Notes: generated by a model not told the origin, from the letters alone. A stretch of DNA of 64,000 bases from Acinetobacter bohemicus ANC 3994 (GCF_000367925.1 NZ_KB849168.1:313896-377895); one strand, 5' to 3'. Shown: positions 1-11,540, numbered from the stretch's first letter. A program made the numbers and translations.

Positions 1-2
1 CA

Positions 3-512
3 GAACAGATCTTTATCGAAAATTTAGCAGCTCAAAATATGATGCCGGTCTTTGTCGAAAAGACCTTAATGATTGAACCGCATGAGATTGCAACACGCGC
101 CTTATTTTGGGAAGAATATTTAAATCAATATCCTAAAAGCAGCTATCGTAAAGATGCCGAATATCTTTTAAACATGTATAGCGTGTTTTTATTTATAGGA
201 ACCAAAAATTCACCTGTCTCTGACCACTATCTAGATCAAGATACGGTTCAAAGTAGTTCTTTAGATGAAATTGAAAAATTAGCGCAAATCAAAAATTCCG
301 CTTTAGCCGCTCAAGCAGGTAAATTTATGCACTTTTTACAACTTTCAGAAGAGCAGCGTTTAAAGCAAATACCCGTTCAGCCGAGTGCGCAAGAACAATC
401 ATCGCAGTCTAAAAACGTACTTAGCCAAAAACAATTAGCGCAATATTTAGGCTTAAAAAATACCAATCTCTCAAAAATACGCGATTGTTTTAGTGATGCT
501 GTTTGTCTCTAA
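3..512 (+). CDS. Unknown protein, 5' end cut by window edge
   Basis: The reading frame is already open at base 3, so the true start lies outside the window; an internal ATG at 39 would give 157 residues. I do not recognise the family. Near residues 20-50 (from that ATG) there is a helical stretch (WEEYLNQYPKSSYRKDAEYL) that looks like a tetratricopeptide-type helix pair. Near the C-terminus, after a Gln/Ser-rich linker, LSQKQLAQYLGLKNTNLSKI has the spacing of a DNA-binding helix-turn-helix. The protein ends soon after. No partner gene is visible, because the next element is the thiC riboswitch. A regulator is only a guess. Confidence 0.55.
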   Translation, partial: EQIFIENLAAQNMMPVFVEKTLMIEPHEIATRALFWEEYLNQYPKSSYRKDAEYLLNMYSVFLFIGTKNSPVSDHYLDQDTVQSSSLDEIEKLAQIKNSALAAQAGKFMHFLQLSEEQRLKQIPVQPSAQEQSSQSKNVLSQKQLAQYLGLKNTNLSKIRDCFSDAVCL

Positions 513-607
513 AGCAATCTTTTACCTGAATATCTCCAATACACAATAAAAGCGATATTTAATGTGAATGTTTTTTAATGCATAGGCATGTTAATATTTG
601 TCCATCG

Positions 608-716
608 CTTGACGGAGCGCGAGTAATTACTCGCTGAGATCAGCAAAATTGATTCTTTCAATTTAATGCTGAGTACCGTTGAACCTGATCAGGTTAAGAC
701 CTGCGTAGGAATCAAG
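608..716 (+). promoter_or_regulatory. TPP riboswitch (THI box) upstream of thiC
   Basis: The conserved THI-box blocks are visible in order: CTGAGAT at 633-639, then ACCGTTGAACCTGATC at 675-690, then GCGTAGGAA at 703-711. The closing helix is CTTGA (608-612) with TCAAG (712-716). This aptamer binds thiamine pyrophosphate and represses thiamine biosynthesis genes, which fits thiC next door. The stretch 513-841 holds no gene. The riboswitch ends about 125 bases before the thiC ATG, which leaves room for an expression platform: a short repeat AATTCAGCTTGAATT (755-769) and CACG/CGTG pairs near 791-806 are possible parts. I see no clear terminator with a T run. Confidence 0.93.
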
Positions 717-778
717 CCATCTAAAAACTTAAGCCCTCAATTTATCTATTTTTCAATTCAGCTTGAATTAAAACCTAA

Positions 779-2737
<1,959 letters not shown>

Positions 2738-2769
2738 TTTGACAAAAAATCTTTTATTTTGATGAGATT

Positions 2770-2808
2770 CTCAGTTAGGATGAATGTACGCTTTTCATCC
2801 TGACTGAG
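2770..2808 (+). promoter_or_regulatory. 15-bp hairpin covering the nudF ribosome binding site
   Basis: CTCAGTTAGGATGAA (2770-2784) pairs with TTCATCCTGACTGAG (2794-2808) across a 9-base loop; the only non-Watson-Crick position is a U-G wobble in RNA. The structure ends four bases before the nudF ATG at 2813, and the only purine-rich ribosome-binding candidate (GAG, 2806-2808) sits in its 3' arm. No T run follows, so it does not look like an ordinary terminator of thiC. A translational control element or an mRNA-stabilising hairpin are the likely readings. Confidence 0.55.
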
Positions 2809-2812
2809 CTAT

Positions 2813-3433
2813 ATGAACATTATTCAACAAGCAACGTATAACAGCGACCAAGTCAAAATTCAGTCACGCGAGCCTCTTTTTCGTGGCTTCATTCAGGTTG
2901 AAAAAGTAAATCTCAAACATCGTTTATTCGATCAAACTGAATTTACCTCAGTGATTCAACGTGAACTGGTTCATCGTCCTGAAGCTGCGGGTGTCCTTAT
3001 TTATAATGATCACCAACAGAAATTCGCCTTAATTGAACAATTCCGTGTCGGTGCAATGGATGATGTCGATTCACCGTGGCAACTCGAAATTATTGCCGGT
3101 GTGTTAGATGGTGATGAATCACCTGAAAGCTGTATACGCCGTGAAAGTTTAGAGGAATCGGGTTGTGAAATTGATCAATTACAGCATTTATTTAGCTTTT
3201 ATCCCTCTGCTGGTGCTTGTTCCGAACTGTTCCATTTATATAGCGCACAAGCCGAACTTCCTCAAGAAGGGGGCATATTTGGCATGCCCGATGAAGGGGA
3301 AAATATTCAGTTACATCTGATTGACTACCATGACATTAAAAATTTGCTGACCAATGGTCGCTTAAAAAATGCACCGGTCATTATGGCATTGCAATGGTTG
3401 CAACAACATATTAAAACTACAAGGAATGTCTAA
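2813..3433 (+). CDS. nudF: ADP-ribose pyrophosphatase (Nudix hydrolase)
   Basis: The product hydrolyses ADP-ribose to AMP and ribose 5-phosphate and belongs to the NudF/YffH type of Nudix proteins. The Nudix box lies at residues 96-118: Gly96, Glu102, then RESLEESGC with the metal-binding Glu residues 111, 114 and 115. Length (206 residues) and the upstream LEIIAG strand fit the family. It is immediately followed by cpdA, whose ribosome binding site overlaps the nudF stop codon; nudF-cpdA neighbourhood is also known from enterobacteria. Translation may be limited by the hairpin that covers its ribosome binding site. Confidence 0.92.
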   Translation: MNIIQQATYNSDQVKIQSREPLFRGFIQVEKVNLKHRLFDQTEFTSVIQRELVHRPEAAGVLIYNDHQQKFALIEQFRVGAMDDVDSPWQLEIIAGVLDGDESPESCIRRESLEESGCEIDQLQHLFSFYPSAGACSELFHLYSAQAELPQEGGIFGMPDEGENIQLHLIDYHDIKNLLTNGRLKNAPVIMALQWLQQHIKTTRNV

Positions 3434-3443
3434 GGAGTCAGAC

Positions 3444-4253
3444 ATGACTTTATCCCCGAATCATAACGACCAGCGCGACTGGACCATCGTTCAAATTTCA
3501 GATACACATCTCATGGATCAGGATGATTTAGAATTTGTGCAGATGAACCCTGAACAAAGCTTTCATGCCGTCATGCAGCAAATTCAGCAGCAATATCCTC
3601 ATATTGATGCCATCGTGCATACCGGTGATTTAGCCCAAGTGCCGGTGCAAGAAACCTATGCGCGCTATTTGACCTTTATGCAACACTTCGGCACCCCGTT
3701 TTATCAAATTCCGGGCAATCATGACAATATTGATCATTTCCCGTTTTATCAAAATCAAAATCAAGTTCATGCCATTCATTTTGGTAAATGGAGCATTGTG
3801 CTGCTCAATAGTGCTGTGCGTGACAAAGTAGATGGTTGGATTGAACAAGAGCAACTCCAACAACTGGATCAAATTTTATCCAAATTCCAACAGCAATTTG
3901 TGATTGTTGCATGTCATCATCATCCTTTCGACATGAAATCAAAATGGATCGACCAACATAAGCTAAAAAACACTGAAAACTTAACCGACCTGTTAGCCAA
4001 ATATCACAATGTCAAAGCCGTTATCTGTGGTCATGTCCATCAAGACTCCTTAAATGAATGGCGTAATATTCAATTTTTTTCTACCCCTTCAACTTGCGTT
4101 CAGTTCAAACCTTTCAGTGATGATTTTGCACTTGATGAAGAAGCACCGGGTTTTCGTGTTCTACATTTACAAGCAAATGGTGAATTAAAAACTAAAATTT
4201 ATCGTGCAGAAAATGTACAACAAAAAATTAATAATGAAATTTCAGGTTATTAA
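3444..4253 (+). CDS. cpdA: 3',5'-cyclic-AMP phosphodiesterase CpdA
   Basis: A class III metallophosphoesterase that should lower cAMP. The dinuclear-metal motifs are seen in order: QISDTHL (D-x-H), HTGDLAQ (GD), PGNHDN (GNHD), a CHHHPFD block, then ICGHVHQD (GHxH). The frame opens upstream at 3369 inside nudF, but ATG 3444 has a strong AAGGAG at 3432-3437 with normal spacing and gives 269 residues, close to the E. coli protein. The gene is coupled to nudF: the ribosome binding site straddles the nudF stop. Acinetobacter has a Vfr/CRP-like cAMP system, so this gene would tune it; that part is inference. Confidence 0.9.
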   Translation: MTLSPNHNDQRDWTIVQISDTHLMDQDDLEFVQMNPEQSFHAVMQQIQQQYPHIDAIVHTGDLAQVPVQETYARYLTFMQHFGTPFYQIPGNHDNIDHFPFYQNQNQVHAIHFGKWSIVLLNSAVRDKVDGWIEQEQLQQLDQILSKFQQQFVIVACHHHPFDMKSKWIDQHKLKNTENLTDLLAKYHNVKAVICGHVHQDSLNEWRNIQFFSTPSTCVQFKPFSDDFALDEEAPGFRVLHLQANGELKTKIYRAENVQQKINNEISGY

Positions 4254-4462
4254 CTTTTCATTTTGCTTTTTTTCTATTACTTTATGGCTTCAAAAGAAAA
4301 CGTGATAGATAGAATCCAAGCATCAAAGACTATCAAAAAGCCGAAAAAGCCTATATGATGATGCCCCTCGAAGGAGAATCTCCTAAGGGTTGGATAAAAA
4401 CACTTGCATATCACCATATTTTTTGCGTATAGATAATGCGTATATGATGAGGAATGCCCTAT

Positions 4463-4990
4463 ATGGCGAATGACAACCAAAATCAAGTCTTGGATGAACA
4501 AACTGATGCTGTAGATGAAAAATCTACAAAACGTGTGCGAAAAACCAAGCCAAAAGCGTCAGAAAGTGGTTCTACTGCCAGCTTATTTGGTATTGCACCT
4601 TATCAGCCGAAAAAAAATGAAGAATATATGTCCGAAGGACAGCTCGAACATTTCCGCCAAATTCTGTTGGCATGGAAAGAAGAGCTGATGTCTGAAGTCG
4701 ATCGTACTTTAAACACAATGCAAGATGAAAATACTGCATTGCCTGATGTCAATGACCGTGCGACACAAGAAGAAGAGTTTGCCATTGAACTGCGTACACG
4801 TGATCGTGAACGTAAACTCATTCGTAAAATTGAGCAATCAATTGAAGCGATTAAAAATGATGACTATGGTTTCTGTGAAACGTGTGGTATTGAAATTGGT
4901 CTGCGTCGTTTGGAAGCACGTCCAACTGCAACCCTTTGTATTGACTGCAAAACTTTAGCAGAAATCAAAGAGAAGCAAAATAACGGTTAA
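4463..4990 (+). CDS. dksA: RNA polymerase-binding transcription factor DksA
   Basis: DksA works with ppGpp in the secondary channel of RNA polymerase to control stable RNA and amino acid genes. Seen: the coiled-coil region with DVNDRATQEEE at the tip (the acidic tip residues are conserved) and the C4 zinc finger CETCG...CIDC near the C-terminus. The protein is 175 residues and has a Lys/Thr-rich N-terminal extension of about 35 residues relative to E. coli DksA. ATG 4463 is chosen over 4454 because GAGG at 4449-4452 is correctly spaced only for the second. gluQ follows directly, as in E. coli. Confidence 0.95.
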   Translation: MANDNQNQVLDEQTDAVDEKSTKRVRKTKPKASESGSTASLFGIAPYQPKKNEEYMSEGQLEHFRQILLAWKEELMSEVDRTLNTMQDENTALPDVNDRATQEEEFAIELRTRDRERKLIRKIEQSIEAIKNDDYGFCETCGIEIGLRRLEARPTATLCIDCKTLAEIKEKQNNG

Positions 4991-4994
4991 TACT

Positions 4995-5912
4995 GTGTTA
5001 AGTAATCCCTCCCTGACCCTCCCTTTAAAAAAGGGAGGGAAAGCTGAAGAGAATTACGTGGGTCGGTTTGCGCCATCGCCAACCGGCCCTCTGCATTTTG
5101 GCTCACTCATTACCGCTGTGGCGAGTTATTGCGATGCCAAAGCACATCAGGGTTCATGGTTGGTTCGTATTGAAGACACCGACATTCCGCGTATTTATCC
5201 TGACAGTGAAGCGCATATCCTAGGCGCTATCGATGCCTTTCAGTTTGAACCTGATGACGCCATCATTTGTCAGAAAGACCGCTTAGATCTGTATGAATCC
5301 GTTCTGCATCAACTTTGGCAAAATCATCTGGTTTATGCCTGCCAATGCACCCGAAAAATGTTGGGCTCCAATCATATTTATTCAGGCACTTGCCGCGAGT
5401 TAAATCTACCTTTTCAACAACACGCCATTCGTCTTAAAGTCTCCAATCAAGAGATTTGTTTCGACGATCGTCTGCAAGGAACGCACTGTTCCAATCTGCA
5501 ACGGGACTTAGGTGATTTTGTGCTCAAGCGTCGTGATGGCATTATCAACTATCAATTGGCTGTAGTCATCGATGATTATCTGCAAGGCATAACGCATGTG
5601 GTTCGTGGTGCAGACTTGCTGGATAACACGGAACGGCAGATCTGGCTCGGTACTGTACTCGGCTATCCTCAGCTTGAATATATGCACCTGCCTTTAGCCA
5701 TGAATGATCAAGGACAAAAGCTGTCTAAACAAAACTTGGCTCAAGCACTCGATTTAAATCTTGCATCTGAACTATTACAACACGCGATTCGTGCTTTACA
5801 TCAGCCTGAAGTGGATTTAGACACACCAGCCAATATGCTAAAACAAGCGATTGCTCAGTGGGATATCCAATCTATTCCGCATACTACCCAACTCGAAGGG
5901 ACGTATTTATAA
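4995..5912 (+). CDS. gluQ: Glutamyl-Q tRNA(Asp) synthetase with repeat-derived N-terminus
   Basis: GluQ (YadB) is a tRNA-synthetase fragment that attaches glutamate to queuosine-34 of tRNA(Asp). Seen: the ATP-binding GRFAPSPTGPLHFGSL block, the zinc ligands CQC and the Cys of SGTCRE, and KLSKQN as the second signature. The anticodon-binding domain is absent, as in the family. From GTG 4995 the protein has 305 residues, but its first 20 (rich in Leu, Pro, Lys, Gly) are encoded by a half copy of an intergenic palindromic repeat. A GTG at 5058 preceded by GAAGAGA would start just before the conserved GRFAPSP and is a real alternative. Confidence 0.9.
   Translation: MLSNPSLTLPLKKGGKAEENYVGRFAPSPTGPLHFGSLITAVASYCDAKAHQGSWLVRIEDTDIPRIYPDSEAHILGAIDAFQFEPDDAIICQKDRLDLYESVLHQLWQNHLVYACQCTRKMLGSNHIYSGTCRELNLPFQQHAIRLKVSNQEICFDDRLQGTHCSNLQRDLGDFVLKRRDGIINYQLAVVIDDYLQGITHVVRGADLLDNTERQIWLGTVLGYPQLEYMHLPLAMNDQGQKLSKQNLAQALDLNLASELLQHAIRALHQPEVDLDTPANMLKQAIAQWDIQSIPHTTQLEGTYL
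5003..5041 (+). repeat. Half copy of the palindromic intergenic repeat, inside gluQ
   Basis: Bases 5003-5041 read AATCCCTCCCTGACCC, then the arms TCCCTTT and AAAGGGA around a short A run. This matches the left arm of the two full copies at 5965-6160 and 30931-31126 (AAATCCTCCCCAACCC... and AAATCTCCCCTAACCC...). Only the left half is present, and it lies between the dksA stop and the conserved part of gluQ, in the gluQ reading frame without a stop codon. Confidence 0.7.
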
Positions 5913-5921
5913 AGTCACAAC

Positions 5922-5966
5922 CACATCAAACTAAAAGATCCCTCTCAAAAAGGATCGTTTGATGTG
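5922..5966. terminator. Bulged hairpin after gluQ
   Basis: CACATCAAAC (5922-5931) pairs with GTTTGATGTG (5957-5966), and GATCC (5937-5941) with GGATC (5952-5956), with TAAAA as a one-sided bulge. It directly follows gluQ and directly abuts the left tip of the MITE-like repeat. There is no clean T run, so termination is possible but not certain. Confidence 0.45.
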
Positions 5967-6160
5967 CAATGCTGTTCAATTAAGCATTTTTAAATCCTCC
6001 CCAACCCTCCTTTTTCAAAGGAGGGGGCTTCAAGAAGATAAAATTATTTTAAATTCTTGATAGTTCGCATCTTTTTCAAAGATGAGAAGCATGGCTTCGT
6101 AAGAGGGGCAATTTTTTAAATGAGTAAGCATTGAGTTACTCTTAAGTAAACAGCATTACG
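5965..6160. repeat. MITE-like palindromic repeat, copy A
   Basis: The gap 5913-6396 has no gene and is filled largely by this element. Outer tips are CAATGCTGTTCAATTAAG (from 5967) and, read on the other strand from 6160, GTAATGCTGTTTACTTAAG. Inside are TCCTCCCC and GAGGGG inner ends, a small hairpin CCTCC-tttttcaaa-GGAGG, and the core TCAAGAAG...TTCTTGA. The same arrangement occurs at 30931-31126. No open frame, and no transposase nearby, so it is non-autonomous. It sits between convergent gluQ and ftsW. After it, 6161-6396 is AT-rich with nothing I can name. Confidence 0.8.
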
Positions 6161-6396
6161 CTTAATATGGGGTGTTTTACGAAAATGCTTAAAGCAAACT
6201 ATTGAATTTAAAATGCTCATCTAAGAATACTAAACTTAGAATTTTTCTTTATAATTGATCTCCCCCATTTATCCTTTCAAAAACCAAAGAAAAAATGGGG
6301 GAAATACTTCATGCTGAGATGACCATGCCAAGCATGGTCTTACCGCCTTCCCACACATCGCTGAATCACTTTTAATCCAACTGAATTGAATTAAAA

Positions 6397-7593
6397 TTAG
6401 AAGCTAGACTCTTCTTTACTCGGGTTGGTTTTTTGCGTAGTTGCATCAATTTTTAAAATTAAGCTGATCATCACCGCACACATAATTAAAGAGGAACCCC
6501 CATAACTAATGAATGGCAAAGTCAAACCTTTAGTTGGCAGCATACCCATATTCATACCGGCATTGACCAAAATTTGCAGCAAGAAAATAATACTAATGCC
6601 ATAAGCCAAATAGCCTGCGCGTAAATATTGATGTTGCAAGGCACGATGACCAATTTTGATACAACAGACCAGCATGGTAAAAGACAATGCTAAAACAGTC
6701 GCGATGCCAAAGAAGCCAAACTCTTCACCTAAAATGGCCAACATGAAGTCGGTATGTGCTTCAGGAAGATAAGCCATTTTTTGAATACTGTGTCCCAGTC
6801 CTACGCCTGCCCATTCACCACGACCAAAAGCCATCAGCGCGTTAGAGAGCTGATAACCTGTACCTAATGGATCGGCCCAAGGATCAGTAAAAGATAAAGC
6901 ACGTTGTAAACGGTAAGGTTCGAAGATAATCGCAGCCGCTAAGCCCAGAATAATCGCCAGCATAAAACCAATGAACTGAATCGGTGGTGCACCCGCTAAA
7001 AAGAACACGCCCAAAATCATCAAGACAATTACCGCTGTGGCACCTAAATCCGGTTCAGCCAGAATTAAACCGACGGTAATCACCATGACACCACCTAAAC
7101 GAAACAGTCCCGATAGGTTATTTCGAACTTCTTCTGCCCTTCGCACCACATAATCGGCAGTAAAAATGGCCATCATGACTTTTGCCACTTCAGATGCTTG
7201 TAGAGTAAAACCTGCGATACGAATCCATCGCGTCGAACCATTCACCTCAGTACCGACAATTAACACCACCGCAAGCAATAAAATGGTCATTAACCACAAT
7301 GGAAATGTGTTATTAAACCAAATATTCAGTGACACTTTGTAAGTTAAAAATGCTGCTGCTGCTGCGACCAGAATTGAAATTCCGTGTCGGATCACATAGT
7401 GAAATGCATTTTCATGTAAACGGTCTGCATAGGGCATCGAAGCCGATGCCACCATGACAGAGCCGATACACAGCAAGGCAATCACACAAAAAATGAGTAC
7501 ATTACGTGGCGTAAATTCAGCAGGGATTTTTGTTCCCCACGCATTATAGACCTGATTAATTTTATTTATGGTCGTCTGAGCTAACCCAGCCAT
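6397..7593 (-). CDS. ftsW: Septal lipid II polymerase FtsW (SEDS family)
   Basis: FtsW is the SEDS glycosyltransferase that polymerises septal peptidoglycan with FtsI in the inner membrane. The 398-residue product has about ten hydrophobic segments. Recognisable blocks are EPDLGATAVI (with the conserved catalytic Asp), ALSFTDPWADPLGTGYQ, GRGEWAGVGLGHSIQK, LPEAHTDFMLAILGEEFGF and LPTKGLTLPFISYGGSSL near the end. FtsW rather than RodA is preferred because of the adjacent murD, 21 bases upstream. GGAAAG precedes ATG 7593. Only murD and ftsW of the usual division cluster are present here. Confidence 0.95.
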   Translation of the reverse strand: MAGLAQTTINKINQVYNAWGTKIPAEFTPRNVLIFCVIALLCIGSVMVASASMPYADRLHENAFHYVIRHGISILVAAAAAFLTYKVSLNIWFNNTFPLWLMTILLLAVVLIVGTEVNGSTRWIRIAGFTLQASEVAKVMMAIFTADYVVRRAEEVRNNLSGLFRLGGVMVITVGLILAEPDLGATAVIVLMILGVFFLAGAPPIQFIGFMLAIILGLAAAIIFEPYRLQRALSFTDPWADPLGTGYQLSNALMAFGRGEWAGVGLGHSIQKMAYLPEAHTDFMLAILGEEFGFFGIATVLALSFTMLVCCIKIGHRALQHQYLRAGYLAYGISIIFLLQILVNAGMNMGMLPTKGLTLPFISYGGSSLIMCAVMISLILKIDATTQKTNPSKEESSF

Positions 7594-7614
7594 ACAGCTT
7601 TCCTTATCGTTCTT

Positions 7615-9003
<1,389 letters not shown>

Positions 9004-9071
9004 TTAGCACTTTGCTGTTTTGAATGCTTTTTCTGTTTTGACTTTATGCGTCTTTTTTTGTGTCAGTGCGT

Positions 9072-9102
9072 AAAAAAACCGTCTTTAAAAGACGGTTTTT
9101 TT
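9072..9102. terminator. Bidirectional terminator between murD and the feo cluster
   Basis: AAAAAAACCGTCTT (9072-9085) is the exact complement of AAGACGGTTTTTTT (9089-9102) with a 3-base loop. The T runs on both strands allow it to end transcripts from either side; its clear client is the minus-strand feo operon, which ends at 9125. The murD promoter must lie between it and 8961 on the minus strand. Confidence 0.85.
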
Positions 9103-9124
9103 AAATCAGCTGAGAACTGGCGAT

Positions 9125-9376
9125 TTATTTCCATTTTACCGCTTGGACTTCTGTTTTTTTCTGTGTGCTGTCCTCCGTTGCAGCACAGCCACAACTTCCG
9201 CCACAACCAGAAACCATCGCAGGTTTTAACCATTTTGCCAATGTTGACCAACCTTGTTGATGACATACATTGGACAACGCCATAAAGACTGAGTTTGCCG
9301 TCTTAGGCAAGACTTTTTTGAAGACCACAACCGCACTCCAAATCACCAATGCTGCAATAATAAGAACTTCAATCAT
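9125..9376 (-). CDS. Small membrane-anchored Cys-rich protein of the feo operon
   Basis: An 83-residue product with one N-terminal hydrophobic helix (EVLIIAALVIWSAVVVF), a middle part with SNVCHQQGW, and the Cys motif SGCGGSCGCAA near the C-terminus. It begins 47 bases after feoB. The shape resembles the small proteins annotated as DUF6587 next to feoB in Acinetobacter and Pseudomonas relatives; that name is from memory. By position it may take the place of FeoC, but it is not a winged-helix FeoC. The clustered Cys residues could bind iron or an iron-sulfur cluster; this is inference. Confidence 0.8.
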   Translation of the reverse strand: MIEVLIIAALVIWSAVVVFKKVLPKTANSVFMALSNVCHQQGWSTLAKWLKPAMVSGCGGSCGCAATEDSTQKKTEVQAVKWK

Positions 9377-9423
9377 CTCAATCTCCTCTGTACATTATTT
9401 TGAATCAAATCAAGCCAATTCAT

Positions 9424-11280
9424 TTAACCCAAATAATGCGATGCAATTTGATAGGTCAGGAAAGACATTAAATATGCCAAACCAAATAAATAAGCCGTCA
9501 TAAAGCTGACCGTTTTCCACGATCCAGTTTCACGTTTCACGGTTGCCAATGTTGCAAGGCAATGCGGCGCATAAATAAACCAAACCAAAAGCGATAAAGC
9601 GGTCGCCAATGACCATCCCAAACTACCATCACTACTAATAATCGAAGCTAAACCTTGGGCAACAGCATCATCATCCGTCGCAGACAAGGCATACACTGTG
9701 CCTAAAGCTGCCACCACCACTTCACGCGCTGCCATGGCTGGAATTAAAGCAATACAAATCTGCCAGTTAAAACCCAGTGGGGCAAAAATCGGTTGCATCA
9801 CATGACCAAGCATCCCTGCCAGAGAATAATCAATTGCAGGTAAAGTCGCACCTTCAGGCGGTTGTGGGAAAGTACATAAGAACCACAATAAAATAGACAG
9901 TGCGAAGATAATGCCACCGACACGTTTTAAAAAGATCTTGGCGCGGTCAAGTAAACCAATCCAAATACTTTTCACATCTGGAAAACGGTAGCTCGGCAAT
10001 TCCATCAGCAACATATGTTGTGATTTATCGGTTTGGAAAAATTTCAGTACAAATGAGACCAGTAATGCACTGACAATGCCGGCCATATACAAACCAAACA
10101 ACACTAGACCTTGCAGATTAAAAACACCCCAAACCAATTGTTCTGGAATAAAGGCAGCAATCAGTAGCGCATAAACAGGTAAACGCGCTGAACAGGTCAT
10201 CAGCGGGGCAACCAAAATCGTGGTTAAACGATCTCGTGGGTCACTGATACTTCGTGTCGCCATAATCCCGGGCACAGCACAGGCAAAACTCGACAATAAC
10301 GGAATAAAAGCCCGACCACTTAAGCCGGCTTTAAACATCAACTTATCCAGTAAAAATGCAGCACGAGGTAAATAACCCGATTCTTCAAGTACCAAAATAA
10401 AGAAGAACAGAATCAAAATTTGTGGCAAAAACACCAAAACGCCGCCTGCGCCTGCAATAACGCCATCCACCACCAAACTATTCAGCAATGGATGGGAAAT
10501 ATGCTGTCCAACAAACTCACCGAACCAAGCAAATAGGCTTTCAATGCCATCCATGAACGGTGCAGCCCAAGCAAATACGGCTTGAAAGACCACAAACATC
10601 ATCAGTGCAAGGCTGACTAAGCCCAATACAGGATGTAAAAATATTTTATCGAGAAAATCAGAACGCTTATCTTCTTGATCCACCGAATGGACAACATCAT
10701 GCAAAATGGTGCTGATTTTATGATGATTATCGCCATTCAAGCCGCTGAGTTCTGTATGTGGTATGGAATATTTACCTTGATCCAGCGCATTCATCAGGTT
10801 TTCAATGCCTGAATGACGTACTGCCACGGTTTCCACCACGGGAATCCCTAAACGTTCTGAAAGTTTTTGCGTGTTGATTTGCATGCCACGGCGACGTGCT
10901 TCATCCATCATATTCAGCACAAGTAAAATCGGGCGACCCAGCGCGATCATTTCTAGCACCAGACCTAAATGTAGATTTAGATTGCTCGCATCGACCACGC
11001 ACAAGAACGCGTCTTGCTGTCCTTCTTCGGCAATTTTCCCTTGTACTACATCACGGGTGATTTCTTCATCTGGACTGGTCGCATCTAAACTATAAGTTCC
11101 GGGCAAATCTAATACACGGACTGGCTTACCCGATGGCAGGGTAAACTGCCCCACTTTACGTTCAACAGTGACACCTGCATAGTTTGCGACTTTTTGACGC
11201 GTACCAGTCAAGTGGTTAAATAAAGATGTTTTACCGCAGTTTGGGTTACCTACTAGGGCAATACGCAGCGCATCACTCAT
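9424..11280 (-). CDS. feoB: Ferrous iron transporter FeoB
   Basis: FeoB is the inner-membrane Fe(II) permease with a cytosolic G domain. The N-terminal GTPase shows G1 GNPNCGKTSLF, G3 DLPGTYSL and G4 LNMMD. A helical linker domain follows, then the transmembrane part with paired Gate motifs, including LPRAAFLLD, SFACAVPGIMATR and PLMTCSARLPVY. At 618 residues it is a shorter FeoB than the E. coli protein (773), which is common in this group. Its start overlaps the feoA stop by four bases (ATGA), so the two are translationally coupled. Confidence 0.97.
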   Translation of the reverse strand: MSDALRIALVGNPNCGKTSLFNHLTGTRQKVANYAGVTVERKVGQFTLPSGKPVRVLDLPGTYSLDATSPDEEITRDVVQGKIAEEGQQDAFLCVVDASNLNLHLGLVLEMIALGRPILLVLNMMDEARRRGMQINTQKLSERLGIPVVETVAVRHSGIENLMNALDQGKYSIPHTELSGLNGDNHHKISTILHDVVHSVDQEDKRSDFLDKIFLHPVLGLVSLALMMFVVFQAVFAWAAPFMDGIESLFAWFGEFVGQHISHPLLNSLVVDGVIAGAGGVLVFLPQILILFFFILVLEESGYLPRAAFLLDKLMFKAGLSGRAFIPLLSSFACAVPGIMATRSISDPRDRLTTILVAPLMTCSARLPVYALLIAAFIPEQLVWGVFNLQGLVLFGLYMAGIVSALLVSFVLKFFQTDKSQHMLLMELPSYRFPDVKSIWIGLLDRAKIFLKRVGGIIFALSILLWFLCTFPQPPEGATLPAIDYSLAGMLGHVMQPIFAPLGFNWQICIALIPAMAAREVVVAALGTVYALSATDDDAVAQGLASIISSDGSLGWSLATALSLLVWFIYAPHCLATLATVKRETGSWKTVSFMTAYLFGLAYLMSFLTYQIASHYLG

Positions 11281-11540
11281 GCAGGTGCTCCCTCAAGACT
11301 AATTTCAATTTTTTCAGCTTCAACTTTACGCAGTGCGAATCGGGTAAATCCAACTTGAATTAAAATTGGATCTCCACCAAAAATACCTTTGGTAATGACC
11401 TGTACTTTTGTACCGGGAACAAAACCTAGCGTCTCTAAACGACTGGCTACCACATCGTTTTGAGCAAGATTGCCATCTAAAGTTCGGTTGACTTTGTGAA
11501 TAATGGCTGTTTGTTTCACTTTTAAATCAGATAAACGCAC
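11277..11540 (-). CDS. feoA: Ferrous iron transport protein FeoA
   Basis: FeoA is a small SH3-like cytosolic partner of FeoB. The family core runs from RLSDLKVKQTAII through LETLGFVPGTKVQV and GDPILIQVG to RFALRKVEAEKIEI. The frame stays open back to an ATG at 11642, but that extension crosses the promoter with its two Fur-like boxes. I therefore choose GTG 11540, preceded by AGGA, giving 87 residues, the normal size. First gene of the feo operon. Confidence 0.88.
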   Translation of the reverse strand: MRLSDLKVKQTAIIHKVNRTLDGNLAQNDVVASRLETLGFVPGTKVQVITKGIFGGDPILIQVGFTRFALRKVEAEKIEISLEGAPA

